This document shows, piece by piece, positions 1-7,772 of a stretch of 64,000 nucleotides of DNA. The stretch covers positions 1 to 64,000 of the forward strand of contig JALOLR010000003.1 in the NCBI GenBank assembly GCA_025455885.1, given 5' to 3'. The number at the start of each line of letters is the position of its first letter. The first letter of the stretch is position 1. The notes beneath the pieces are model-generated. The model made no database searches. It saw nothing but the letters and a program-made list of their open reading frames with translations, and was not told the DNA's origin. The DNA comes from Acidimicrobiales bacterium. GTDB lineage: Bacteria > Actinomycetota > Acidimicrobiia > Acidimicrobiales > Acidimicrobilacustridaceae. The translations under genes and the position numbers were made by a program.

Positions 1-521
<521 letters not shown>

Positions 522-522
<1 letters not shown>

Positions 523-917
523 TGGCCCTGCACGTCGAGCTGGTCTCGCCCGAGCGGACGCTGTTCGCCGGCGACGCCACCATGGTGCGAGCCCGCACCG
601 TGGGGGGCGGCGACATCGCCTTCCTGCCCGGCCACTCGCCCTTCGTCGGGGCGTTGGAGACCTGGACCCTCGAGATCGCGCTCGTCGACGGCACCACCGA
701 ATTGGCTGCCGTGCACGGGGGGTTCGTGGAGGTGAGCAACGACCAGGTGAAGATCCTGTCGAACCTGGCCGAGATGGCGAGCACGATCGACGCCGACCGG
801 GCCCGTCGGGCCAAGGAGGCCGCCGAGGCGGCGCTGGCCAAGGGCGACGACGTCGAGGCCGAGGCCGAGCTGCGCCGGGCCCACGCCCGTCTCGTGGCCA
901 CCGGCCACGGCATCTGA
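522..917 (+). CDS. atpC: ATP synthase F1 subunit epsilon
   Basis: This 131-residue protein is the epsilon subunit of the F1 central stalk, which couples rotation to catalysis and inhibits ATP hydrolysis. The N-terminal beta-sandwich shows the family signatures LHVELVSPERTLFAGDATMV, LPGHSPFVGAL and VHGGFVEVSNDQVKIL. A short helical C-terminal domain (about 88-131, rich in Ala, Arg and Glu) follows. The ATG at 522 overlaps the atpD stop, so translation is probably coupled. It appears to be the last gene of the atp operon, since the next gene is on the opposite strand 30 bases away. No strong terminator is visible in that short gap. Confidence 0.97.
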
Positions 918-946
918 GCCTCGCGGCCGTTCAGCCCCTGACCGCG

Positions 947-1714
947 TCAGCGTTCCGCGGCACGGTCCACCGTGGCGGTGATGAACGCCGCGAACTCCTC
1001 AGGGTGGGTCTGGTTGGCGAAGTGGCCGGCGCCCTCGATCGTGACCAGCCGACCGTCCGCCACCTGGGCGGCCAGCCGCCGGGCGCCCTCGACGTGCTCG
1101 GGTGACGTGTCGGAGCCGTGGCCGACGACCGTCGGCACGGTGAGCCGATCGGCTGCGAAGGGCGCGGTGGCCAGCGACGCCATGTCGCGCGCGAACGCCG
1201 GACCCTCGGCGCGGCGCAGCGCCTGCTTCTCGGGGCTCAGCGCCTCCCAGGCGTCGTCGCCCAGGACGCGTCGGTTGAACTCCTCGGCCATCTGCGCCGG
1301 ATCCGGGGCGGCGGCGACCTCGGCGTCGTAGTCCTTGGTGGTCCGGGGCCACCACTCCAGCCACACCATCGGCGGCTCCCAGACGCCGAGCGCCGCGAAC
1401 GCGGCGGGGCGGGCGACGGCGGCGAGCATGGCCGGGTTCGAGCCGAAGCTGTGCGCCACCACGACGGCGCGCCCTCCGACGGCGCCGATGACGCCGAGGA
1501 GGTCGTCGGCGTGGTCGGCCATCGAGCGGGCGGGGGTCGCCCCGACCGACCGGCCGTAGCCACGCCGGTCGTAGCGGACCACCCGCACCGAGGCGTCGAG
1601 GTGACCGCAGGCCTGACGGAAGGCCGCGGAGCGGTCGGGGGCACCGTGCACCAGCACGAGCGGGACCGCCTCGGGCGGTCCCTCGATCACGACGTACAGC
1701 TCGTTCGGATCCAC
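947..1714 (-). CDS. alpha/beta-hydrolase fold protein
   Basis: A 255-residue alpha/beta hydrolase. It has the oxyanion-hole region VLVHGAPDRS (about 20-30), the YDRRGYGRS stretch, a nucleophile elbow AHSFGS around residue 94 (a variant of GxSxG, with Ala and Ser at the outer positions), and a probable catalytic His in GAGHFANQTHPEEF near the C terminus. The chemistry (esterase, haloalkane or ester hydrolysis) cannot be fixed from sequence. I chose the GTG at 1714 because a CAGGCT hexamer sits exactly 6 bases upstream, the leaderless arrangement seen elsewhere in the window. The frame stays open to 1897, but that part would overlap the divergent gene and is not hydrolase-like. Confidence 0.85.
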   Translation of the reverse strand: MDPNELYVVIEGPPEAVPLVLVHGAPDRSAAFRQACGHLDASVRVVRYDRRGYGRSVGATPARSMADHADDLLGVIGAVGGRAVVVAHSFGSNPAMLAAVARPAAFAALGVWEPPMVWLEWWPRTTKDYDAEVAAAPDPAQMAEEFNRRVLGDDAWEALSPEKQALRRAEGPAFARDMASLATAPFAADRLTVPTVVGHGSDTSPEHVEGARRLAAQVADGRLVTIEGAGHFANQTHPEEFAAFITATVDRAAER

Positions 1715-1720
1715 CCCAGC

Positions 1721-1777
1721 AGCCTGACACCCGGCGGGCGCCCGTCGCGCCGGGCGGGCGCCGGTGCTGGGTAACGT
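1721..1777. promoter_or_regulatory. divergent leaderless promoters between hydrolase and 2H/GNAT gene
   Basis: On the minus strand CAGGCT (1721-1726) lies 6 bases before the GTG at 1714. On the plus strand TAACGT (1772-1777) lies 6 bases before the GTG at 1784. Neither start has a clear Shine-Dalgarno sequence. Both fit a -10 box with transcription starting at the start codon. This is inference from spacing only. Confidence 0.45.
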
Positions 1778-1783
1778 CGGCGC

Positions 1784-2620
1784 GTGGATCGACCGCGCCT
1801 CGGGGTGGCGTTGCTCCTGCCGACCACCGTCGCCGCCGAGGTCGACGGCCTCCGCAGGGCGCTGGGTTCGGCGACCCGCGCCCGGATCGCTCCCCACGTC
1901 ACCCTGGTGCCACCCGTGAACGTACGTCCCGACGCCGTGGCGGACGGCCTACGGGTGCTGCGTGACGCCGCAGCCGGGTGCGACGGGCTGCGCCTCCGCC
2001 TCGGCCCCCCGACGACCTTCGCGCCGACGACTCCGACCATCCACCTCGCCGTGGTCGACCTGGACGACGGGCCGCTCGGCGAGCTGCGTCGCCGACTCGT
2101 CGACGGACCCTTCGCCCGACCACCGACCCGACCCTTCGTCCCTCACGTCACGCTCGACGACGACGTCGGCCCCGGCCGCCTGGAGGCGTCGATGACCGCC
2201 CTCGCCGACTACGTGGTCGAGGTGGCGGTGGACCGCGTGCACCTCCTGGAGCAGCAGCGGGGGGAGGGGGGGCGGCGCCGATGGGTCCCGATCGCGGACG
2301 CCCCCTTCGGCCCCCGGCGGGTCGTCGGGCGGGGCGGGGTGGAGCTCGAGCTCACCGTGACCCGGCTCGTGGATCCCGACGCGGCGGGACTGCTGGCCGA
2401 GGTGGGGCTCGACGCAGCCCGCGACGGGCCGGACACCGTCGTCGTCACCGCCCGACGACGCGGGGAGGTGGTGGGCGTCGTGCACGGGCGGCGCGTCGAG
2501 GCGCCGCCGGCGGCCCCGACGGTCGTGGTGGCCGAGGCCCACCGGGGTCAGGGGATCGCCGGTCGCCTGCTGGACGCCTTCGACCACGCCGCAGGGCGCG
2601 ACAGGGCGGGCCCGGCCTGA
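1784..2620 (+). CDS. 2'-5' RNA ligase-like (2H phosphoesterase) / GNAT acetyltransferase fusion
   Basis: A 278-residue protein. Residues about 1-170 form a 2H-phosphoesterase fold with two HxT-type motifs, each reading PHVTL (about residues 38 and 124), as in LigT/2'-5' RNA ligase and cyclic phosphodiesterases. The C-terminal about 100 residues resemble a GNAT acetyltransferase: VVVAEAHRGQGIAGRLLDAF matches the acetyl-CoA-binding beta4-alpha3 segment (R/Q-x-x-G-x-G/A). That half is short for a full GNAT domain (about 100 residues against roughly 140 typical), so it may be degenerate. The start is a GTG with TAACGT 6 bases upstream. The substrate is unknown; an RNA-end or nucleotide-modifying role is possible for the first half. 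Confidence 0.75.
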   Translation: MDRPRLGVALLLPTTVAAEVDGLRRALGSATRARIAPHVTLVPPVNVRPDAVADGLRVLRDAAAGCDGLRLRLGPPTTFAPTTPTIHLAVVDLDDGPLGELRRRLVDGPFARPPTRPFVPHVTLDDDVGPGRLEASMTALADYVVEVAVDRVHLLEQQRGEGGRRRWVPIADAPFGPRRVVGRGGVELELTVTRLVDPDAAGLLAEVGLDAARDGPDTVVVTARRRGEVVGVVHGRRVEAPPAAPTVVVAEAHRGQGIAGRLLDAFDHAAGRDRAGPA

Positions 2621-2632
2621 CGGTTCGTCAGG
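2616..2632. promoter_or_regulatory. 17-bp palindrome spanning two convergent stop codons
   Basis: CCTGACG, then GTT, then CGTCAGG: 7-bp arms with a 3-base centre. It includes the TGA of the upstream gene (2618-2620) and the TGA of the downstream minus-strand gene (2628-2630). It could be a small bidirectional hairpin. It has the same CTGACG-N3-CGTCAG core as the sites at 4689 and 5432, so chance or a regulator site cannot be excluded. Confidence 0.35.
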
Positions 2633-3314
2633 GCGCTCCCGGAGCGTCGGGAGGCCGGGAGGAGCGCCGCCGTTCGGCGAGGCGGCGTCCGAGCATCGCC
2701 CCCGCCACGCGGGCGGCACGGTCCACGGCGTCGGCCGTGGAGGGGGTCGCGATCGTCACCGGCGGGGGTTCGGGGGCGGCCGCGGGCGACGTGGCGGCAT
2801 CGGCCGCGATCGTGATCGACGGGCCCGGATCGGAGTCGGGTGCGGTGTGGTGACCGTCAGCCGGTTCCGTGGCCGCGCCGGTCGGGGCCGGCGGGGCGGC
2901 CGGCTGGGCGGCGACCCGAGCGGGTTCGGCGTCCGCTCCGGCGGTCGTGCGGCCGGCTCGCAGCGCCCGCCCCACGACGGCGCCGGCCGCCCGGCCCTTG
3001 CTCTCGAGGTCGCCCGGTCGGGCGGTCGAGCCCTCGCCCAGGCCGGTCCGGAACCGGCGCGAGGTGGTGACGCCGGCTCCGAGGAGCCGGAAGGAGAGCA
3101 CCAGCACCACGATCCCGAGCAGCACCGGGCGCAGCCACCCGATCGGGTCCTCGGGCACCCCGGCGAGGAGGAGCACGGTCCCCACGAACAGCGCCGTGAC
3201 GAGGCCCGACGGGACGGCGACGATCCAGAAGAGGCGGTCACGCCACAGGGGTCGGTCGTAGTGGCGCAGCACCCCTCGTCGGCGTCGCTCACGCGGAGGG
3301 TCACGGCGCGCCAT
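2628..3314 (-). CDS. membrane-anchored hypothetical protein with Ala/Pro-rich tail
   Basis: I do not recognise this 228-residue protein. A basic N terminus (MARRDPPRERRRR) precedes two hydrophobic helices, one in about residues 29-51 (WIVAVPSGLVTALFVGTVLLLAG) and one in 60-78 (LRPVLLGIVVLVLSFRLLGAG). The rest, about 140 residues, is low-complexity Ala/Pro/Thr-rich sequence with a final basic stretch (MLGRRLAERRRSSRP). It is probably a small inner-membrane protein with a disordered cytoplasmic tail. The ATG at 3314 is preferred over a GTG at 3323 because TAGCGT lies 7 bases upstream of the ATG, and this hexamer would overlap the earlier start. Convergent with the 2H/GNAT gene. Confidence 0.6.
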   Translation of the reverse strand: MARRDPPRERRRRGVLRHYDRPLWRDRLFWIVAVPSGLVTALFVGTVLLLAGVPEDPIGWLRPVLLGIVVLVLSFRLLGAGVTTSRRFRTGLGEGSTARPGDLESKGRAAGAVVGRALRAGRTTAGADAEPARVAAQPAAPPAPTGAATEPADGHHTAPDSDPGPSITIAADAATSPAAAPEPPPVTIATPSTADAVDRAARVAGAMLGRRLAERRRSSRPPDAPGAP

Positions 3315-3321
3315 GGCGGTC

Positions 3322-3327
3322 ACGCTA
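3322..3327 (-). promoter_or_regulatory. -10-like box, leaderless start of the membrane protein
   Basis: Read on the minus strand this is TAGCGT, 7 bases upstream of the ATG at 3314. There is no Shine-Dalgarno sequence, so it supports a leaderless start there. Confidence 0.4.
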
Positions 3328-3357
3328 CCGGGGCCGGCGCGCCGGCCCCCGGTGGGG

Positions 3358-4602
3358 TCAGTCGAGGTCGAGCCCGAGCATCGAGATGGCGTTGCCCCGG
3401 GCGATCTTGTACACGTCCTCGTCGGGCAGGTCCTTCACCATCGTCGTGAAGACGTCCTTGGTGTCGGGCCACGTCGAGTCGGAGTGCGGGTAGTCGGTCT
3501 CGAAGGTGACGTTGTCGACGCCGACGTCGTGGAGGTTCTTCAGCCCGAAGTTGTCGCGGAAGAAGCAGGCGTACACCTGGCGGCGGAAGTAGAACGACGG
3601 CGGCTCCGGCACGGCTTCCTTGTCGAAGGCCCACCCGCGGAACTCGCGCCAGACGCTGTCGGCGCGCTCCATGGCGTAGGGGATCCAACCCATCTGGCCC
3701 TCGGAGTACGCCAGCTTCAGCGTGGGGTGGCGCACCAGGATGCCCGAGTACAGCCAGTCGGCCAGCGAGCCCATGGCGTTGTTGAAGCTCAGCGTGGCCT
3801 GGACGCCGGCGGGGGCGTCGGGGGAGGTGGCCGGCATGCGCGACGACGAACCGATGTGCATGTTGATGACGGTGTCGGTGTCGGCGCACGCCTGGAAGAA
3901 GGGCTCCCACTCGCCGGTGTGGATGCTCGGCAGGTCGAGGAAGGGCGGGATCTCGCTGAAGCACACGGCCCGCACCCCGCGGGCGGCGTTGCGGTACACC
4001 TCGTCGGCGGCGAGCTGGGCGTCCCACAGCGGGACGATGATGAGCGGGATCAGCCGCCCGGCTCCGGCTCCGGCGCACCACTCCTCGACCATCCAGTCGT
4101 TGTACGCCTGCACGCACAGCAGGGCGAGCTCGCGGTCCTTGGCCTCGAGGAACGTCTGGCCGCAGAAGCGGGGAAAGGTGGGGAAGCACAGCGACGCTTC
4201 GGTGTGGTTGACGTCCATGTCCTCGAGGCGGGCCGCCTGGTCCCAACAGCCCTTGCGCATCTCCTCGTAGGTGACGGGCAGGAGCGTGCGCTCCTCGGGC
4301 GGGAAGCCCACCGCGGCGATGATGCGACGCATCGGGACCTTGAGGTCCTCGTAGCACCAGAAGTCGGCGAACTTCCCCTCGTCCGCGTCGTTGTCGACGA
4401 TGTCGAAGCTGTACTGCATGCCGTTGAACTTCAGGTTGGCGACCCGGAGGCGTTCGACCCGCGGCCCGACGGCCTTGTACTTCTCGGGGAGGCGGTCCTG
4501 CCAGACGTGGGGCGGCTCGATGATGTGGTCGTCGACGCTCACGAACCGGGGGATGGTCCGGGTGGCGGCGGTGTCGGCGGATTCCGGGGCGGTCAGCGTC
4601 AT
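3358..4602 (-). CDS. amidohydrolase-related (amidohydrolase 2 family) metal-dependent hydrolase
   Basis: A 414-residue TIM-barrel hydrolase of the amidohydrolase-2 family. The usual N-terminal HxH metal pair is replaced by VSVDDHIIEPP (residues 21-31), as in many actinobacterial members. A later metal His lies in INMHIGSSSR and the terminal Asp in FETDYPHSDSTWP, a hallmark of the family. Homologues include decarboxylases and hydrolases of aromatic or acyl substrates; the substrate here is not evident. The ATG at 4602 has a GAGGAG Shine-Dalgarno 6 bases upstream. A TAGACT -10-like box at 4678-4683 and a 21-bp palindrome further upstream suggest regulated transcription from about 70 bases upstream. 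The location beside acyl-CoA dehydrogenases hints at acid catabolism. Confidence 0.85.
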   Translation of the reverse strand: MTLTAPESADTAATRTIPRFVSVDDHIIEPPHVWQDRLPEKYKAVGPRVERLRVANLKFNGMQYSFDIVDNDADEGKFADFWCYEDLKVPMRRIIAAVGFPPEERTLLPVTYEEMRKGCWDQAARLEDMDVNHTEASLCFPTFPRFCGQTFLEAKDRELALLCVQAYNDWMVEEWCAGAGAGRLIPLIIVPLWDAQLAADEVYRNAARGVRAVCFSEIPPFLDLPSIHTGEWEPFFQACADTDTVINMHIGSSSRMPATSPDAPAGVQATLSFNNAMGSLADWLYSGILVRHPTLKLAYSEGQMGWIPYAMERADSVWREFRGWAFDKEAVPEPPSFYFRRQVYACFFRDNFGLKNLHDVGVDNVTFETDYPHSDSTWPDTKDVFTTMVKDLPDEDVYKIARGNAISMLGLDLD

Positions 4603-4688
4603 CGAGGCTCCTCGTGGCGGCGGGTGGCGCGGTGGCGCCCACCCAACGGGTCCGGGGCGGGGCCCCGGTCCTCGGGAGTCTAGGAGAA

Positions 4689-4709
4689 GACCTGACGACC
4701 CGTCAGGTC
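4689..4709. promoter_or_regulatory. palindromic operator candidate upstream of the amidohydrolase
   Basis: Perfect 9-bp arms GACCTGACG and CGTCAGGTC around ACC. It overlaps where a -35 would lie for the TAGACT box (4678-4683, minus strand) of the amidohydrolase gene. It also follows the stop of the exported-protein gene, so a terminator hairpin is an alternative. The core CTGACG-N3-CGTCAG recurs in front of the acyl-CoA dehydrogenase at 5432. Confidence 0.5.
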
Positions 4710-4729
4710 GTGGCCGGTGGGGTGTCCCC

Positions 4730-5356
4730 TCAGCCCGTGAAGGCCGGCGCGGCGACGGTTGCGGCCGCGACCGGCGGGGCCGGGGCGGGAGCGGGGGCTG
4801 GGGCGATCACGTTGGTGAAGGCGAAGGTCGCCCCGCCCACGTCGGTCCCGAACGCGTCGGCGGCGTCCACGTCGACCCATGACAACGTGGCCTCGCCAGA
4901 GCTCTGGGTGGCAGCCTCACCGGCGGCAGGGTCGCTGCACACCACCAGGGCGTCGTCCGTGCACGTCACCGAGGTGGCGGAGGGCGCCTCGCCGGTGCCG
5001 CCCGTCTCGACGACGGCGCAGGTGATCACCGTCAGGCGGGAGAACTCGACGAAGACCTCGAACGTGGCCTCCTCGCCGCCGGCCAGGTCGAACACCACGG
5101 CGTCGCTCGACTCGAACCCGGGGAACAGCGGGTCGTCGATGGAGACGAACGAGGCCTCGCCCGCGCCGTCGTCGGACGCACACAGGAGCTCGAACTCGTA
5201 CCCGGCGCCGGCGTCCACGCCGTCCACGGTCTTGCTGATCGTGATGGTGTAGGCGGCATCGGGCTGGATCTGACCGCCCGCGCCTGCCGGCGAGGCGCCG
5301 AGCAGGGCGACCACCACGGTGCTGAGCAACAGGATGCGGACGGTGGGCTTGCGCAC
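4730..5356 (-). CDS. small exported protein with prealbumin-like (DUF5979-like) domain
   Basis: A 208-residue secreted protein. Residues 1-27 form a signal peptide (basic start, hydrophobic LLLSTVVVALLGAS, then AGA cleavage region). The body opens with YTITISKTVDGVDAG and contains paired cysteines (CASDD, CAVVE, CTDDA, CSDPA) and a final ATFAFTNVI strand. This resembles bacterial surface beta-sandwich repeats of the DUF5979 type; the match is by eye only. An Ala/Pro run (APAPAPAP) follows, and the chain ends AAPAFTG with no transmembrane helix. The start is GTG with AGGAGG 5-6 bases upstream. Function unknown; possibly a surface or matrix protein. Confidence 0.6.
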   Translation of the reverse strand: MRKPTVRILLLSTVVVALLGASPAGAGGQIQPDAAYTITISKTVDGVDAGAGYEFELLCASDDGAGEASFVSIDDPLFPGFESSDAVVFDLAGGEEATFEVFVEFSRLTVITCAVVETGGTGEAPSATSVTCTDDALVVCSDPAAGEAATQSSGEATLSWVDVDAADAFGTDVGGATFAFTNVIAPAPAPAPAPPVAAATVAAPAFTG

Positions 5357-5431
5357 AGGCTCCTCCTGGGAAGGTCAGGCAACGCCGGGAGGGTAGTTCG
5401 GCGGATCATCGCTGGTTGGTTTGCGCCGTAT

Positions 5432-5446
5432 CTGACGCTGCGTCAG
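5432..5446 (+). promoter_or_regulatory. palindromic operator candidate overlapping the acyl-CoA dehydrogenase promoter
   Basis: CTGACG-CTG-CGTCAG, 15 bp, ending 9 bases before the ATG at 5456. It overlaps CAGGCT (5444-5449), which stands 6 bases from the ATG and may be the -10 box. A bound repressor would block this promoter. It shares its core with the palindrome at 4689-4709. Confidence 0.55.
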
Positions 5447-5455
5447 GCTGACCCG

Positions 5456-6652
5456 ATGGACCTGGAGTGGAGCCCCGAAGAGCAGGCCTTTCGCGACGAG
5501 GCCCGGGAGTGGCTCGAGGCGAACGTGCCCCGAGACCTCCCGTCGGGCGACACCGCCGAGGGGTTCGCGCTGCACCTCGAGTGGGAGAAGCAGCTGTTCG
5601 CGGCCCGCTGGTCGGTCGTGTCGTGGCCCGAGGAGTACGGCGGGCGGGGCGCGTCGGTGTGGGAGTGGCTGATCTTCGAGGAGGAGTACTACCGGGCGGG
5701 CGCCCCGCAGCGAGTCACCCAGAACGGCATCTTCCTGCTCGCCCCGACCATCTTCGAGTTCGGCACCGACGAGCAGAAGGCCCGATTCCTGCCGGCCATG
5801 GCTGCCGCCGACGACCTGTGGTGCCAGGGGTGGAGTGAGCCCGACGCGGGGTCCGACCTCGCCGGCATCAAGAGCCGCGCCGTGCGCGACGACGCCGCGG
5901 GGGGCTGGCGGATCACGGGCCAGAAGACGTGGACCACCCGAGGGGCCTTCTGCAACTGGCTGTTCGGGCTGTTCCGCACCGACCCCGAGGCCGAGCGTCA
6001 CAGGGGGATGACCTATCTCATGGTGCCCCTCGACGCCGAGGGCGTCACCGTGCGGGGCGTCGGCCGCCTCGACGGCGACGAGGGGTTCGCCGAGGTCTTC
6101 TTCGACGACGTGTTCGTGGGCGACGACCTCGTGCTCGGCGAGGTCGACCAGGGCTGGGGGGTGGCCATGGCCACCACGTCGTCGGAGCGAGGGCTCACGT
6201 TGCGCTCCCCGGGCCGATTCTGCGCCGCCGCCGACCGGCTCGTCGACCTCTACCGCCGGCGTTCGGCGCTGGCTGCCACCGGCGACCCGGCCGCCGTCGC
6301 CGCCGGCGATCCCCACCTCCGTGACGAGGTGACGCAGTCGTGGATGGAGGCCGAGGCCTACCGCCTGGCCACCCTCGCCGACGTGACCGACATCGTGGAG
6401 GGGCGACCCCAGGGGGCGAGGTCGAGCCTGACCAAGATCTTCTGGTCCGAGCTCGACGTGCGCCTCCACACCACGGCGCTGCGCCTCCTGGGACCCACCG
6501 CCGAGCTGGTGGACGGCTCGCACGGCGCCGTCGACGGGGGCGCGTGGATGAAGGGCTTCGAGTTCTCGTTGTCCGGTCCCATCTATGCCGGCACGAACGA
6601 GATCCAACGCAACGTCGTCGCCGAGCGCGTGCTCGGCCTGCCCCGGAAGTAG
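5456..6652 (+). CDS. acyl-CoA dehydrogenase (first of a pair)
   Basis: A 398-residue flavoprotein of the acyl-CoA dehydrogenase family, which oxidises acyl-CoA thioesters to enoyl-CoA in beta-oxidation-type routes. The N-terminal helical domain is followed by the FAD/substrate-loop signature WCQGWSEPDAGSDLAGIKSRA (about 122-142) and TGQKTWTT, and the C-terminal helical domain ends YAGTNEIQRNVVAERVLGLPRK. The length is typical. It is followed after 5 bases by a shorter acyl-CoA dehydrogenase, an arrangement known for actinobacterial heteromeric FadE pairs acting on steroid or other bulky side-chain CoA esters. A palindromic operator candidate overlaps its promoter. Confidence 0.93.
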   Translation: MDLEWSPEEQAFRDEAREWLEANVPRDLPSGDTAEGFALHLEWEKQLFAARWSVVSWPEEYGGRGASVWEWLIFEEEYYRAGAPQRVTQNGIFLLAPTIFEFGTDEQKARFLPAMAAADDLWCQGWSEPDAGSDLAGIKSRAVRDDAAGGWRITGQKTWTTRGAFCNWLFGLFRTDPEAERHRGMTYLMVPLDAEGVTVRGVGRLDGDEGFAEVFFDDVFVGDDLVLGEVDQGWGVAMATTSSERGLTLRSPGRFCAAADRLVDLYRRRSALAATGDPAAVAAGDPHLRDEVTQSWMEAEAYRLATLADVTDIVEGRPQGARSSLTKIFWSELDVRLHTTALRLLGPTAELVDGSHGAVDGGAWMKGFEFSLSGPIYAGTNEIQRNVVAERVLGLPRK

Positions 6653-6657
6653 GCACT

Positions 6658-7677
6658 GTGCGCTTCGCCTTCACCGACGACCAACTGCTGTTCCGCGACG
6701 CCGTGGCCGAACTCCTGGCCAAGGAGTTCCCGCCCGACGCGGTGCGGCGGGCCTGGGACGAGGGGACCGGGCGCGACCCCGCCCTCTGGGCCGCCCTCGC
6801 CGAGATGGGTGTCGTCGGCCTCACCGTGCCGGAATCGTCCGGCGGGCTCGGGCTCACCGAGCTCGACCTCCTGCCCATCCTCACCGAGGTCGGGCGCGCC
6901 GCCTTCCCCGGACCGCTCCTCGAGACCACCGCCGTGGCCGCACCGCTGCTGGCCGAGTCCGCGCCGTCGGCGATGGCCGAGCGCTGGATGCCGGCCGTCG
7001 CGCAGGGCTCGGCCGTCGTCACGGTGCAGTTCGCCGGCCAGCCCTTCGTCACCGACGCCCACGTCGCCGACCTGCTGCTCGCCCAACGCGCCGACCGCGT
7101 CGTGGCCGTTGCGGCCGACCGCCTTCGCCTCACCCCGGAGACCTCGGTCGACGGCGCCCGGCGGCTCTTCACCGTCGAGTGGGACGTGGCCGACGAAGAG
7201 CTCGTCGTCGACGGCGAGGCCGGGTGGCACGCCGCCAACCGGGCCTTCGACCGCGGCGCGCTGGCCGCGTCCGCCTTGTTGCTCGGCCTGGCCGAGCACC
7301 TGCTCGCCGTCACCGTCGAGTACGTGACCTCGCGACGTCAGTTCGGCGTCCCGATCGGCACCTTCCAGGCGGTCAAGCACCACCTGGCCGACGCCGAGCT
7401 CAAGCTCTCGTTCGCCCGCCCCGTCACCGCCAACGCGGCGTACTCGATGGCCGAAGGCCTCGACACCGCGGCGCGTGACGTGTCGATGGCCAAGTGCATG
7501 GCTTCGGAGGCGGCCGCGTTCGTCGCCGCCCAGGCCCTGCAGTGCCACGGCGCCATCGCCTACACCGTCGAGTACGACGTGCACATGTGGTTGAAGCGGG
7601 TGTGGGCGCTGACCGCGGCCTGGGGGGACGCCGACTGGCACCGGCGACGGGTGGGCCGTTTCGTCATCGGCGACTGA
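6658..7677 (+). CDS. acyl-CoA dehydrogenase (second, short partner)
   Basis: A 339-residue acyl-CoA dehydrogenase. The N-terminal domain begins VRFAFTDDQLLFRDAVAELL. The middle FAD domain is short and lacks the WCQGxSEPxAGSD signature of its neighbour. The C-terminal domain is well kept: VEYVTSRRQFGVPIGTFQAVKHHLAD and LQCHGAIAYTVEYDVHMWLKR. Such truncated partners pair with a full-length FadE to form alpha2beta2 enzymes in actinobacteria (for example the ChsE pairs of cholesterol breakdown), so I infer a heteromer with the upstream protein. The start is GTG at 6658, 5 bases after the preceding stop; the frame extends upstream but only into the neighbour. Confidence 0.88.
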   Translation: MRFAFTDDQLLFRDAVAELLAKEFPPDAVRRAWDEGTGRDPALWAALAEMGVVGLTVPESSGGLGLTELDLLPILTEVGRAAFPGPLLETTAVAAPLLAESAPSAMAERWMPAVAQGSAVVTVQFAGQPFVTDAHVADLLLAQRADRVVAVAADRLRLTPETSVDGARRLFTVEWDVADEELVVDGEAGWHAANRAFDRGALAASALLLGLAEHLLAVTVEYVTSRRQFGVPIGTFQAVKHHLADAELKLSFARPVTANAAYSMAEGLDTAARDVSMAKCMASEAAAFVAAQALQCHGAIAYTVEYDVHMWLKRVWALTAAWGDADWHRRRVGRFVIGD

Positions 7678-7708
7678 GACGGGGGTCAGGCGGGCTGCGA
7701 GGTGCGTG

Positions 7709-7740
7709 CCCGGACCGTCGCGCCCGGCGCACGGTCCGGG
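7709..7740. terminator. bidirectional hairpin between convergent genes
   Basis: CCCGGACCGT (7709-7718) and its exact complement ACGGTCCGGG (7731-7740) around a 12-base loop. It lies between the acyl-CoA dehydrogenase and the convergent ABC permease. There is no T-run, as is usual in such genomes. Confidence 0.65.
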
Positions 7741-7772
7741 TCCGGGAGAGGTCACGTCGTGCCCCGGGACGC

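Noticed and set aside
938-950. CTGAC-CGC-GTCAG at the atpC and hydrolase ends as another operator copy
   Set aside because: Its spacing is 2 bases shorter than the CTGACG-N3-CGTCAG sites and it lies at convergent stops, so it does not fit the same element.
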